A stretch of DNA of 64,000 bases, from NCBI RefSeq assembly GCF_019320115.1, contig NC_089585.1, positions 142,023,600 to 142,087,599 on the forward strand. Direction: 5' to 3'. Source of the stretch: Miscanthus floridulus. Lineage: Eukaryota > Streptophyta > Magnoliopsida > Poales > Poaceae. The notes beneath the pieces were generated by a model. The model saw only the letters and a program-made list of their open reading frames with translations, did not search any database and was not told where the DNA came from. The position numbers were made by a program, and so were the translations under genes. Numbering within the stretch: position 1 is the first letter of the stretch; every line of letters starts with the position of its first letter. This document shows positions 44,796 through 54,700 of the stretch, one piece after another.

Positions 44796-45551
44796 GAGAA
44801 ATTTCAATATTTGACTCTCGCGCGCCCTCAAGACTTGACACGCAATTCGCATGCCTTTCAAAATATAACCCTGAGCACGCAAATTCTTTTGATCCGAGGA
44901 ATTTCTCTCTTTTCCTCTCCTTACTTATTTCTAATATATATATATAATATCATTTCACTGTTGATGGCACGGGAAAAGACCATACTGCTCCTCCCTCTAA
45001 TTTGAAGACTTGGACGGATGCTCACGCTCCCTCGCAGGTTCTCCAGTCCGCTCGCGCTACATCGCCGAAGGAGGATGCCGGCGTCACGCCTGGTGGCGGT
45101 GGCCAGCCGCGCGCCCCTACAGCCGTGTCCCAAACCCTAGCACGGGCTTGGGCGCGCTTTGCATGGGTGCGCGGCGAGTGGGGGACAACTGCGGGCTGGT
45201 CGAGCGGCTGGTGGGGGGCGACGGTGGCTGATGGACCAGCGTCGGAGTGGCCGGATCTAGACGGCGGCTGGTCGAGCGGCTCCTTCTCCATCGCGAGTCG
45301 CGAACCCGCGCGACTGTTGTTCGCGTCCGAGCGAAGGAAGCGAAGCGTTTCCTTCTTTCCAGGGAGGGGCAATATGGTCTTTTCTCGTGCCATCAACAGT
45401 GAAAAGGATATATTGGAAATAAGAAAAGAAGAGAAAAGAGTGAAATCCCTCGGATCGAAAGAATTCGACGTGCCTAGAGTTATATTTGAAAGGCATGCGA
45501 GTTGGGTGTTAAATCTTGAGGGGCGCGCGAGCTAACAGTCAAATATTTCTC
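44796..45551. mobile_element. Non-autonomous MULE with about 200-bp TIRs
   Basis: Terminal inverted repeats run about 44796-44997 and 45355-45551. They start GAGAAAT and share TATTTGACT, CGCGCGCCC, CTCAAGA, CGCATGCCTTTCAAA, TTTTGATCCGAGG-like and CACTGTTGATGGCACG. The flanking nonamers GTTAAGAAA (44787-44795) and ATTAAAAAA (45552-45560) match at 7 of 9. The GC-rich interior (45000-45350) has no transposase. Its nature (captured exon or promoter) is unclear. Confidence 0.82.
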
Positions 45552-45641
45552 ATTAAAAAAAAAACCCATACTCTTGCGCGCACGTATCAGTGCGTAGAAA
45601 TTAACTAACAACAGCAATAGAAATTTAGAACTTAGAAAAAA

Positions 45642-45921
45642 GGGTTTTTTGAAAAGGTGCCATTACAATTCTTGAAGATTGGAAATATACCATTACAATT
45701 CGTCTAATCGCAAGCGTGCCATTAAAATTTTGCGATACTTTGAAATATACCATCGTATACGCCCGACGAACACTTGGGCCCGCTTGCAGGCATCCGTGGC
45801 ATATGGTCGATCGTATCCGTTTGTCGCCCGTCTTCATCTAAACGGCGCGGTGAACGCCACCGTCTCCACCTCTCTCTCACTCGCACTTTCCCTGTCTCTC
45901 TCCCCGAGCAAGAACCCTAGG
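45642..45921 (+). repeat. Left TIR of the intact MULE
   Basis: 280 bp, including a region rich in ACCTCTCTCTCACTCGCAC near its inner end that probably forms the transposase 5' leader. It likely acts as the transposase promoter, as Mutator TIRs do. Confidence 0.93.
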
Positions 45922-46043
45922 CTGTGGTGGCGGCGGCGATTTCGGCGGTGGTGACGGCGACGATCCCGACAGCGGCGCAGCAGGCCAAGGGGACGGCGCA
46001 AGGGGGCCAGTCGAAGGAAAGCAATGGAGTAGCGTGCGCGTCA

Positions 46044-49000
46044 ATGGCGGACGCGTCCCCGCGCGGGTCGCCGATGGTGGACGGCGACGAAAGGTACTTT
46101 TTCTCTCCTTGCTGAGCACAGAGATGAGTAGATTAGGCCTCGATTTATGCATTGTCGCTGGAGAAGTGCACATTTTGATGTGATTTGGTTGATGCTAGGG
46201 TTCCACTATTTTCTCTAGAGATTAAAGTGGAAGCATTCTGTACGATAGACTCTTTGGGTAGGAAAGCTTACACAAAGGGCTCTGTGATTAAGTGGGATGT
46301 GGAGATAGGCTCGTTTTCATTTGAGTTACTAATGACCAGCTTGCGCAATGCTGTCAAATGGTCTCGTACTCAGTGCCCAACTGCTTGGTACTATGACAAA
46401 AGGGTGTGTGAAGATGTCAGACTAGAAAACCAGTTCCAGATGAATGACATATTTGAGATGTATAAGGACCAGATGCGTTGCCAGATTGTTGTAGGAGTGT
46501 TTGATCAATCTGTTGCCTCTGTTGATCAGTTTGATGCATTAGAACCTTTATGTGTGATTCCTCCAGACATTGGCAATGCAATCCCTACTGACAGTAATGT
46601 TAACCAGCCATCATCTAAGGCAGATGATGCACCAAAGGTTCCCATGGAGGCTGAAGTTGAGCCTGAACTTGAGCCTGACAGGGAGCCCGATATGTTTGAT
46701 AATGATGAAGAGTATGTGGGTTATGATGATGAGGGAATGTATATGCCAATACCACCAACACAGCCACATAGCAGTTCACAACCTCATAGTAATTCACCTC
46801 CACATGTTTCTCATGATGCTGTTAATGATGATGCTCATGCTTTTCCTACTGAGACAGAGGTCAATGATGCAGACCCTGAAGAGATCCATGTGATCCATGA
46901 CCCAGAGCACCCCAAGATTGAGAAGGGGGAGTTATTTCCTGATATTGTTTCATTTAGGAAAGCTATCAGGCATTACGCTGTGACTAAAGGCTTTGAGTTA
47001 GCTGGTATCAAAACAGACCCAACAAGGTATATTGCAAGGTGCAAGGCTGAGCGATGTCCTTGGCGCATACATGCATCTAGGCTACATGATAAAAAGACAA
47101 TACAGGTAACTGACCATGCACTAGTTTATTTGTGCATTTTTATTTGCTTGACCTGACTTGTTTTCTATGTACATTTCTATTTGCTTGACCTGACTTCTTT
47201 TCTATGTGCAGATCAAAGTACTTCCATCAGATCACGACTGTCCAACTACAAAACTGGTAGTAGGAAAGATGGCATCACAAGATTGGTGTGCAGACAGGTT
47301 GGGAGATTGGCTCAAGAAAAATCCAACAAAACGTGCAAAGGATTGCAAGGAGAAGTTGGAAGATGATTATGGCATCAAGCTGAAGTATTCAAAGGCTTGG
47401 TCAGGTATGAAGTTAGCAATAGATCAAATCCATGGTAGATATGAGGAAAGTTTTCAGTTGCTATTCAATTGGGCTGCTCAGATTGAACATGTCTCTCCTG
47501 GTAGCCTAATAGAGATAGAGCTTGATAAGATTGGTAAAAAGCAAAGATTTAGGAGAATGTTTGTTGCTCTTAAGCCTTGTGTGGATGGTTTTCTGGCTGG
47601 ATGCAGACCATTTGTGGGTATAGATGCATCTAGTCTGCATGGTAAGTACAGAGGTCAGCTAGCTTCAGCAACCAGTGTAGATGGACATAACTGGTTGTAT
47701 CATATAGCTTATGGCATTTTTGACTCAGAAACTGAAGATAACTGGAAGTGGTTCTTGCAACAACTTTCTAGAGCAATTGGTGATGTACCAAATCTTGTAA
47801 TTTGTTCAGATGCATGCAAAGGCCTAGAGAAAGCAGTGGGTGCAGTGTTTCCAAATGCTGAGAATAGGGAATGCATGAGACATTTGTACCAAAACTTTTT
47901 GAAGCACTATTCTGGTGATGTAATCACAGACCACCTATATCCTGCTGCTAGAAGCTACACTGAAGGCCTATTCAAGTTCCACATGCACAAGATAGCTGAG
48001 TTTGCTCCTCAAAGTATAGAGTATCTTCAGACTCACCACAGCAGGATATGGTATAGGTGTGGGTTCTCAGAAAACAACAAGTGTGATTATTTGACCAACA
48101 ATGTGTCAGAAAGCTTCAATGCACAGGTGAAGCACCTCAAAGGTTTATTTGTACATGAGCTGGTAGATAGAATTAGAGAGCTAATAATGGAGAAGAGATA
48201 TTTGAGGAAGAAGATTGCTAGGCAGTGGGAGGATGGAATCCTACTAGGTGTGATAAAGGATCTTAACCTGATCAGCAATCATCTCAAAGTGGTCAAGGTC
48301 AAAGTCAGTGACGATGACATTGCTGAAGTGACTCTCTTGGATGACTGGAACAATCAGAAGAGGCACACTGTGGACCTACAGAACCGTAATTGTTCTTGCA
48401 GGGAATGGCAGGTGACTGGAAAGCCCTGCAAGCATGCTTTGGCCTGGATACTTTCAAACAGAGGGATAAGGATTCAGGATTATGTACACGACTACTATTC
48501 TGTTGCTAGATTTAAGGCAGCCTACCAAGACAGGGTTGAGCCTATCCCAGATAGGTCACAGTGGCCTATTGTCGACCTTGGCTTCAAAGTGTACCCTTCA
48601 TTACTGGGCAGAGGTGCAGGCAGACCAAGGGTTGTCAGAATTAGAGGGAGTTTGGAGAAGAGGGCCACTCAAAAGAAGGTCAGGTGCAAGAGATGTGGTG
48701 GTTTTGGGCACTTTGCCAAGACCTGCAAGTTCCCAGAACTAGGGGAGGATGGAGAAATAGGACAAGGGTCTTCAAAAAGGTATTCAAACTACTTGTGTGT
48801 TGCCATTTTGCTCCAAATTATCTTTTCCTATTACCAATCTACTCCTATGATTCCACTGCAGGAAGAGAACAACTGTTGTCGCTGGACCTTCCCAGGTGAA
48901 GAAGAAGAAGACTCAGAAGAAGACTAATCCTAAGAAGAAGAAGAAGACACCTATCAAAAAAAAGCTACAGAAGGCAACAGCTGCACCACCACCAACTGTT

Positions 49001-49057
49001 GTTAGCAGCATCAGGCAGCTGGTCTTTGTTGCTCCACAAGCAAGTGGTACTAAGTAG
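46044..49057 (+). CDS. MULE transposase (mudrA-like), 906 aa
   Basis: Four exons, 46044-46093, 46199-47105, 47212-48779 and 48862-49057, with GT-AG introns and consistent phases. In order: a PB1-like N-terminal region (residues about 18-120), an acidic linker (PMEAEVEPELEPD), the Mutator DNA-binding region (about 260-340, FRKAIRHYAVTKGFEL with CKAERCPWRI), the MULE catalytic domain (about 450-545: FVGIDASSLHG with the first Asp, VICSDACKGLEKA with the second, NRECMRHLYQNF), a SWIM zinc finger (about 714-740, CSCREW..GKPCKHALAW), a CCHC knuckle (CKRCGGFGHFAKTC, about 811) and a Lys-rich tail that could be a nuclear signal. No stop or frameshift. It catalyses element excision and insertion. The start is the first ATG giving this frame after splicing; a GTG-led longer form is ignored. 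Confidence 0.93.
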
Positions 49058-49397
49058 CCACAATCTGCAATGCTTGATGGGTAGCATGGGACATCTTTTG
49101 TGAACTCTATAGCCATCTTATGATCATTCTGTAATGATTATGAACTACTAATATGTAATGTGGCACTTCTGTTGCTTAGCTAGTAAACTCTACTATGTAT
49201 TGAGGCATTTGAACTTGCCAACTTGCCAGCTAGTAAACTTCTGTTATGTGGCTGTGGTCTGTGTGCTTTGAACTATTGTATTTTCACTACTGTCATGTGG
49301 CTGTGGTCTGTGTGCTTTGAACTATTGTATTTTCTGGCTTCCTCAAATTGCTCTTTTCTGCGTTGTGCTGTTTGAATTTACTGATTTAAATGTTCTA

Positions 49398-49829
49398 AAG
49401 GACGGCAACACCCTTTATAATGAGCTGGAAGTTGTGGAGGGTATGAAACTTGACAGAGGTTACATCTCTCCGTACTTCATGTCTGTGCTGTCAAAGCTCC
49501 TGGTTTTGTCAAGTTTCTGTGTTTGGTACCATTTCTGTAGTTCTAATTGGAACGGTGTTCAGGTCTGTGCTGTCAAAGCTCCTGGTTTTGGAGAAAACAG
49601 ATGTTTCTGTTGTGCATTTTGTTTCTTTGTATAATTCAAAATAGCATGTCTGTATAATTCACAATAGAAAACACTGTTATTCTTGATGGAGCTGGAGACA
49701 AGAAGTCTATTGAAGAGAGGGCAGATCAGGTTCATGCAATATTACTCTTATTGTGTGCTTACTTAAATTGCTTCTAACTTTCTGGTTCTGATAGTTTATG
49801 GATGTTGCAGATTAGATCAGCAATTGAAC
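49398..49829 (+). pseudogene. Captured mitochondrial-type chaperonin CPN60 fragments
   Basis: Four exon pieces lie in the same order as in the CPN60 protein: 49398-49480 ([20 protein letters not shown], then GYISPYF), 49562-49600 ([13 protein letters not shown]), 49667-49729 (TVILDGAGDKKSIEERADQ, ending at a GGTTCA border) and about 49811-49829 (IRSAIE after TTGCAG). A partial second copy of CTGTGCTGTCAAAGCTCCTGG lies at 49484. Introns and shrunken gaps separate them, so genomic DNA was captured. Only a fraction of the roughly 570-aa protein is present, so no function as a chaperonin is possible. It lies between the two MULE genes. Confidence 0.88.
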
Positions 49830-50001
49830 TCTATTGTATTTTCACTACTATCATGTGGCTATGGTCTGTGTGCTTTGATCTACTTTACTCTGAATGTTGC
49901 TAGCCCTTGTTCTCCTCATCCAAAATCAAGACAAGATGCTGCTGGAATTCTTACATAATTTCATAAAAAACATAGCACAATGCTGATCAATTTCATTACA
50001 G

Positions 50002-50586
50002 TCACTTCATCATCTGGGCAACAACTACACCTACCAGTACACCAACAAGGACACCTACTACAACAGATACATCTAACACAATCTGCATTTTCTTATTACC
50101 CATGTCCTGTGTTGCATTACTAACTGGACTAGGAACAACAGAATGCATGTCTCCAATTTGCGCTTTCAGTTTCCAAATGTCTTGAACAACAATGTCCAGT
50201 GTTTGCCTCATCTCATGGAGCTGTTGCTTGAAATCACCAATACCATCCCCAACTTGATGACGAAGGGGCAACTGGTCCTGCATCTGCTGCTCCTTTTGTT
50301 GATTCAGAAACCAGGCCTCGTACTGCTCCTCCGAACGGATCCAGCCACAAGTTGTTGGATCACCCTGCGCACCCTAAATCAGTCAAATAGAAACCAAACA
50401 ATGAAGATTCAAGGGTATTAACACAACAAAGCCTACCTTTATGTTGTTCGGGCACTTGACAAATGGGACATCCTTCGAGCGCTCTTGCTTGCTCACGATT
50501 CTGATTAGAGGAACATGGCATTCGGGACAGTCCAGTAGGGGGTACTGCATCCTTCGAGTGCCAGCAGCGGTGGAGCTCGAGCTCAT
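50002..50586 (-). CDS. GRF zinc-finger protein with coiled coil and C-terminal membrane anchor (MULE second gene)
   Basis: Minus-strand exons 50586-50437 and 50373-50002, 63-bp GT-AG intron, 173 aa. Residues about 20-66 form a GRF-type zinc finger: CPEC, FVKCP, then TTCGW and an E-x2-YEAWF ending. Residues about 85-120 are predicted coiled coil (DFKQQLHEMRQTLDIVVQDI). Residues about 150-170 are a Val/Leu/Gly-rich transmembrane stretch (VSVVVGVLVGVLVGVVVAQM) just before the C-terminal MMK, giving a tail-anchored layout. The ATG lies about 105 bp inside the right TIR end, so the TIR probably supplies its promoter. It converges on the transposase gene, as mudrB does in MuDR, but it does not resemble mudrB. 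Role unknown. Confidence 0.85.
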
Positions 50587-50690
50587 CCTTGCCTGCGGTC
50601 GAGTCGCCCCCTTGCGCCGTCGCCTTGGCCTGCTACGTCGCCGTCGGGTGGTCGCTGCCGCCGCCGCCGAAGTCGCTGCCGGGAGATAAC

Positions 50691-50979
50691 CCTAGGGTTC
50701 TTGCTCGGGGAGAGAGACAGGGAAAGTGCGGAAAGTGCGAGTGAGAGAGAGGTGGAGACGGTGGCGTTCACCGCGCCGTTTAGATGAAGACGGGCGACAA
50801 ACGGATACGGTCGACCATATGCCACGGATGCCTGCAAGCGGGCCCAAGTGTTCGTCGGGCGTATACGATGGTATATTTCAAAGTATCGCAAAATTTTAAT
50901 GGCACGCTTGCGATTAGACGAATTGTAATGGTATATTTCCAATCTTCAAGAATTGTAATGGCACCTTTTCAAAAAACCC
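50691..50979 (-). repeat. Right TIR of the intact MULE
   Basis: 289 bp, the inverted copy of the left TIR with one substitution and a 9-bp duplication of GCACTTTCC. Probable promoter of the GRF gene. Confidence 0.93.
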
Positions 50980-50988
50980 TAGAAAAAA

Positions 50989-51788
50989 AAACACCCATGA
51001 CATATACAATCCAATCTATATCAATTCAAAGTCCATAGATCACATAGCTCATCGATGAACCGTAACAGCAATGCCAATTCACCATTCACCAATCATGCAA
51101 TCACCATATATGATTAGAAAAATCTTTAAAAGAACATCTTTTCATTATATACAAAAAAAGGTTCATCATTTCCGTCTCCAGTTTCGGCACGAAATTTTCA
51201 ACTTAGACCTTATTTGATATACATATATCTATCACAATCCACATATGTTAGCGGATTGGAATGGAATTAAGTTTCGTTTCAATTCACTCCATCGCGTATG
51301 AATTAGAGTCGATACACTTGCATCCATACACAGTCTTAGCAGTTCACGAGCAAAGTCACTACACCGGCCGGCGTGAGTGGCGGCACTGTAGCATGGGATC
51401 TGAACCGCCCATCTGGAAATAAACGGTCGAAAATAATCCAAAGTCGGGCATTCATCACTGACTTGACAGCGCGCGCTGATCTCGCATTTCTTTATGGTGG
51501 GGTGGCGCATACGACTCCCCCTGGCCCTGGGCGACCGCCACGGCCACGCCACCGCCGCTCTACTCCACCCAGGTGCCCAGGTCGTCGAGGAGCCCTTCGC
51601 CGGCGACGGGCACCCACCAGGTATTCACACTCTTTCTTTTCCCCTTCCTCCTGCTGTGCGAAATCGAGCACTCAAACCCTAAGGTTTATTTGGCGATTTG
51701 TTTCCGGATCTGATCAAATTACAAGTGTTTATATACATGTAATGTGCTGTGCGTTCCTACTGACTTCGTTTTTTTTTTTGCAAAGATT
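50989..51788 (+). promoter_or_regulatory. FYVE gene upstream region and 5' UTR exon
   Basis: 51,490-51,620 is GC-rich and ends CACCCACCAG followed by GTATTC, a likely non-coding first exon spliced to the acceptor TTTTTGCAAAG just before the ATG. No TATA box is obvious. The MULE inserted about 800 bp upstream of the ATG. Confidence 0.5.
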
Positions 51789-54700
51789 ATGGAGAATATT
51801 CGGTTGCCTTCGATGCCGTCCATGCGAGGCGCCACCTGGGAGGTGGATGCACCTCACTGCCAGGGCTGTTCTGTTCAGTTTACCTTTTTTACTAGGAAGG
51901 TAAATCAAATCCCCTTGCAGCGATGGCTCACCTCCTGCCTTTTCTGTTTCTGAAAAGTGTAAATTTATTAGTCCATAGTCTCGTAAAACTATCATGCTTG
52001 GACTTGGTACAACTATTTATTTCAGTGGGATTCATAATGTTTTGGTTCAGTTACCTTGTTTACGTTACATGCTCCAGCTCCACAATCAGCGAAACTCACC
52101 CTGTGTTGGACTACAAAGCAAGTTGATAAACGAACTTGTTGATTAATGAAATCATCTGCTGGCAGTGGAAGATACTGACCTTGATGTTCTCTTGGTCTCA
52201 TGTCTCATTACAGATGACCTTGTCACCCCAGTTCTAGTATTATCATGACCTTACGTCTCTAGAGTCCATTCTCACCTGACACTCATGACTCCCTTTGCCC
52301 ATGCTTGCCATGAAAATTGTTTGCCGCTGCCCATGGCTAGATCACAGTTTGACTGGAGCTCGATTTGTTTTTGCTTTAAACCTTGCTGTGTGGGGGAATC
52401 AAGATATGTTCTCCATTGTTTTTCCTTTAGTCATTTATTGCTGGTAAATATGGTCTATCATGAAGTTCTGAAACTCAAATATACTGTTTAGAAATATCTC
52501 GCTTGCTTGTTTGAGTACTTAATATGCTTGCGTTCACCATTTCACGGTGTTTATGAACATGCCATTGGCCATTCAGTTAAACTGTGAACTCTGTTGTAAC
52601 CTTATGGTCTCATAAGGGGCTGTGTTAACTTTTGGATAAACTGATGTAGCACCATTGCCGAAGATGTGGGGGTGTATTCTGCAATAGCTGCACCCAGCAA
52701 AGGATGGTTTTACGTGGACAGGGCGATTCACCTGTTAGAATCTGTGATCCTTGCAAAAAGCTTGAGGAAGCAGCACGCTATGAATTGAGATATGGACACA
52801 AAAATATAGCTGCAAGAGGTCTATTTTCTTTTGCTTATCCTTTTGATCTGATATGTGTTTCAGTGAAGAACTGTGATTTGGTTGATACTTGATACTGCTG
52901 TGAAATGTATTTAATTAGTATATTTTTGAAAATCGTAATAAACTGATAGCAATCAAGATCTTGTTGATAAAAAAAAATCAGACTATCAGCATGGATTCTA
53001 TTGAAGATGCAATTTACGTACCAATTTGGTTATCATCATCATATAGAGCACATTTGATCATGGGGTGGTCCTGTACAAAGTTCGGGCTGGTTCATACTAT
53101 TTCAGTTTTTTTTTTAACATTTAACTATGCTTTATGGGAGCTATATGCCTATATCTATAAGCTCAGAAACAGAGATGCATTATTGTCACTATACGTCTAT
53201 ACCCTAATGAGTAATGATGGTGCTTGCAGCTTGTCACTAATGAAGAATTAAACATTTCTAGCAATATCTTGTTCTATCTCAGAAATTATTTTATTCTATG
53301 GTTTATCATTTGTTAGCTACAAGTGCCTAACAGAAGGGCGGGCCTGGTGCAAGCGGTAGAGTCTTACCGCCTGTGACCGGAAGGTCTCGGGTTCGAGTCG
53401 CGGTCTCCTCGCATTGCACAGGCGAGGGTAAGGCTTGCCACTGACACCCTTCCCCAGACCCCGCACAGAGCGGGAGCTCTCTGCACTGGGTACGCCCTTT
53501 AGCTACAAGTGCCTAACAGCCTAACTGGTTGCAATGAAATATTTTTGGTCTTTGATACATTCTTCATAGTTCTATGTTGTATGCAGTATTTTGTATCACT
53601 GTATTGCACATACAAATTTGTCAAAATAGGATCTATGGGAGCTAAAAATCTGTAGTGGAATTATGTGCGAAAGGTCTAACTAAAAAAACCCTTTCATTCT
53701 GTTTCCACAGCTACCACAAAAGCAACCTCAAAACCAGAAGATGAAATTCTAAGTGAAATTCTTGGAGGTTGTGGAGTGCAGATCCAGGTTTCTGGCAAGG
53801 AATCTCTGAATTCTGAGTTTCCTGGGATAAGTGCAATCAGTGCCAGTTCCTCCGGATCCAGTTCGAGAAGAACTACTGCTAATTTGAGTATGGACACAAA
53901 TGGAGATGAGAGACTTTCTGCTGAAGCACATGATTTTGACCTCAACAACACTGCATCTGTTTTTACCCCAGAGGAGTTGCGCCAACAAGCTGTAGAAGAG
54001 AAGAAAAGGTACAAAACTTTGAAATCAGAAGGTAAACCGGATGAAGCACTGCGGGTTTTCAAGCATGGCAAAGAACTTGAGAGGCAAGCTGCAGCGCTTG
54101 AATTAGAATTGAGAAAGAGCCGGAGAATGGCTACAAGAGCTGAGAATGTAGCTGCTGCAGTTAGTACCCCAACGACTGATAGTTTTGATGAGTCTGAAAC
54201 AAAAAAGTATTCAGCTGGGAAAAGGGTCAAGAAAGAAAAGAATGATCTTGCCTCTGAGCTTAGAGACCTAGGCTTGTCAGATGCAGACCTTCGTGATGAA
54301 ACGAAGGCAGCCCCTATGAGTGTGGAAGGAGAGCTGTCACAGCTTCTTAGAGAGGTGGCCCCTAAATCATCAGAGGGCAAAAAAACAGGTGGTATTGATA
54401 AATCTCAGGTTAATGCTCTGAAGAGGCAAGCCTTACTGCTGAAGCGGGAAGGTAGACTTGCTGAAGCAAAAGAAGAGCTGAAGAAGGCTAAAATCTTGGA
54501 AAAACAACTAGAGGAACAGGAGATTCTGGGTGAAGCAGAAGACTCGGATGATGATTTGGCTGCCATTATTCGGAACATGGACGATGATAAGCATGATGAC
54601 GTATGGATGGATGATCCAAACTTGCCTGCTTTTAACTTTGAACAAATTCTGGGTGCCTCTAATGATCTTGCCATTGATGGACACTTTGATGTTACGGATG

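Larger units (their letters stand above)
45642..50979 (+). mobile_element. Apparently intact MuDR-like MULE with two convergent genes
   Basis: The TIRs 45642-45921 and 50691-50979 differ by one substitution (near 45810) and one 9-bp indel. Both start GGGTTTTTTGAAAAGG. The flanking nonamer TAGAAAAAA is identical on both sides (45633-45641 and 50980-50988), a perfect 9-bp Mutator target duplication. Inside are an open transposase gene from the left TIR, a captured CPN60 fragment, and a convergent GRF zinc-finger gene from the right TIR. Near-identical TIRs imply a very recent insertion. Features fit an autonomous element, but activity is not shown. Confidence 0.95.

Noticed and set aside
45002..45535. 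177-codon open frame between the small MULE's TIRs
   Set aside because: It runs through the right TIR and lacks any domain; treated as non-coding cargo until a donor gene is found.
53340..53420. Possible tRNA gene
   Set aside because: Box A and box B are present, but the flanking perfect target duplication and SINE body show a tRNA-derived SINE, not a tRNA gene.
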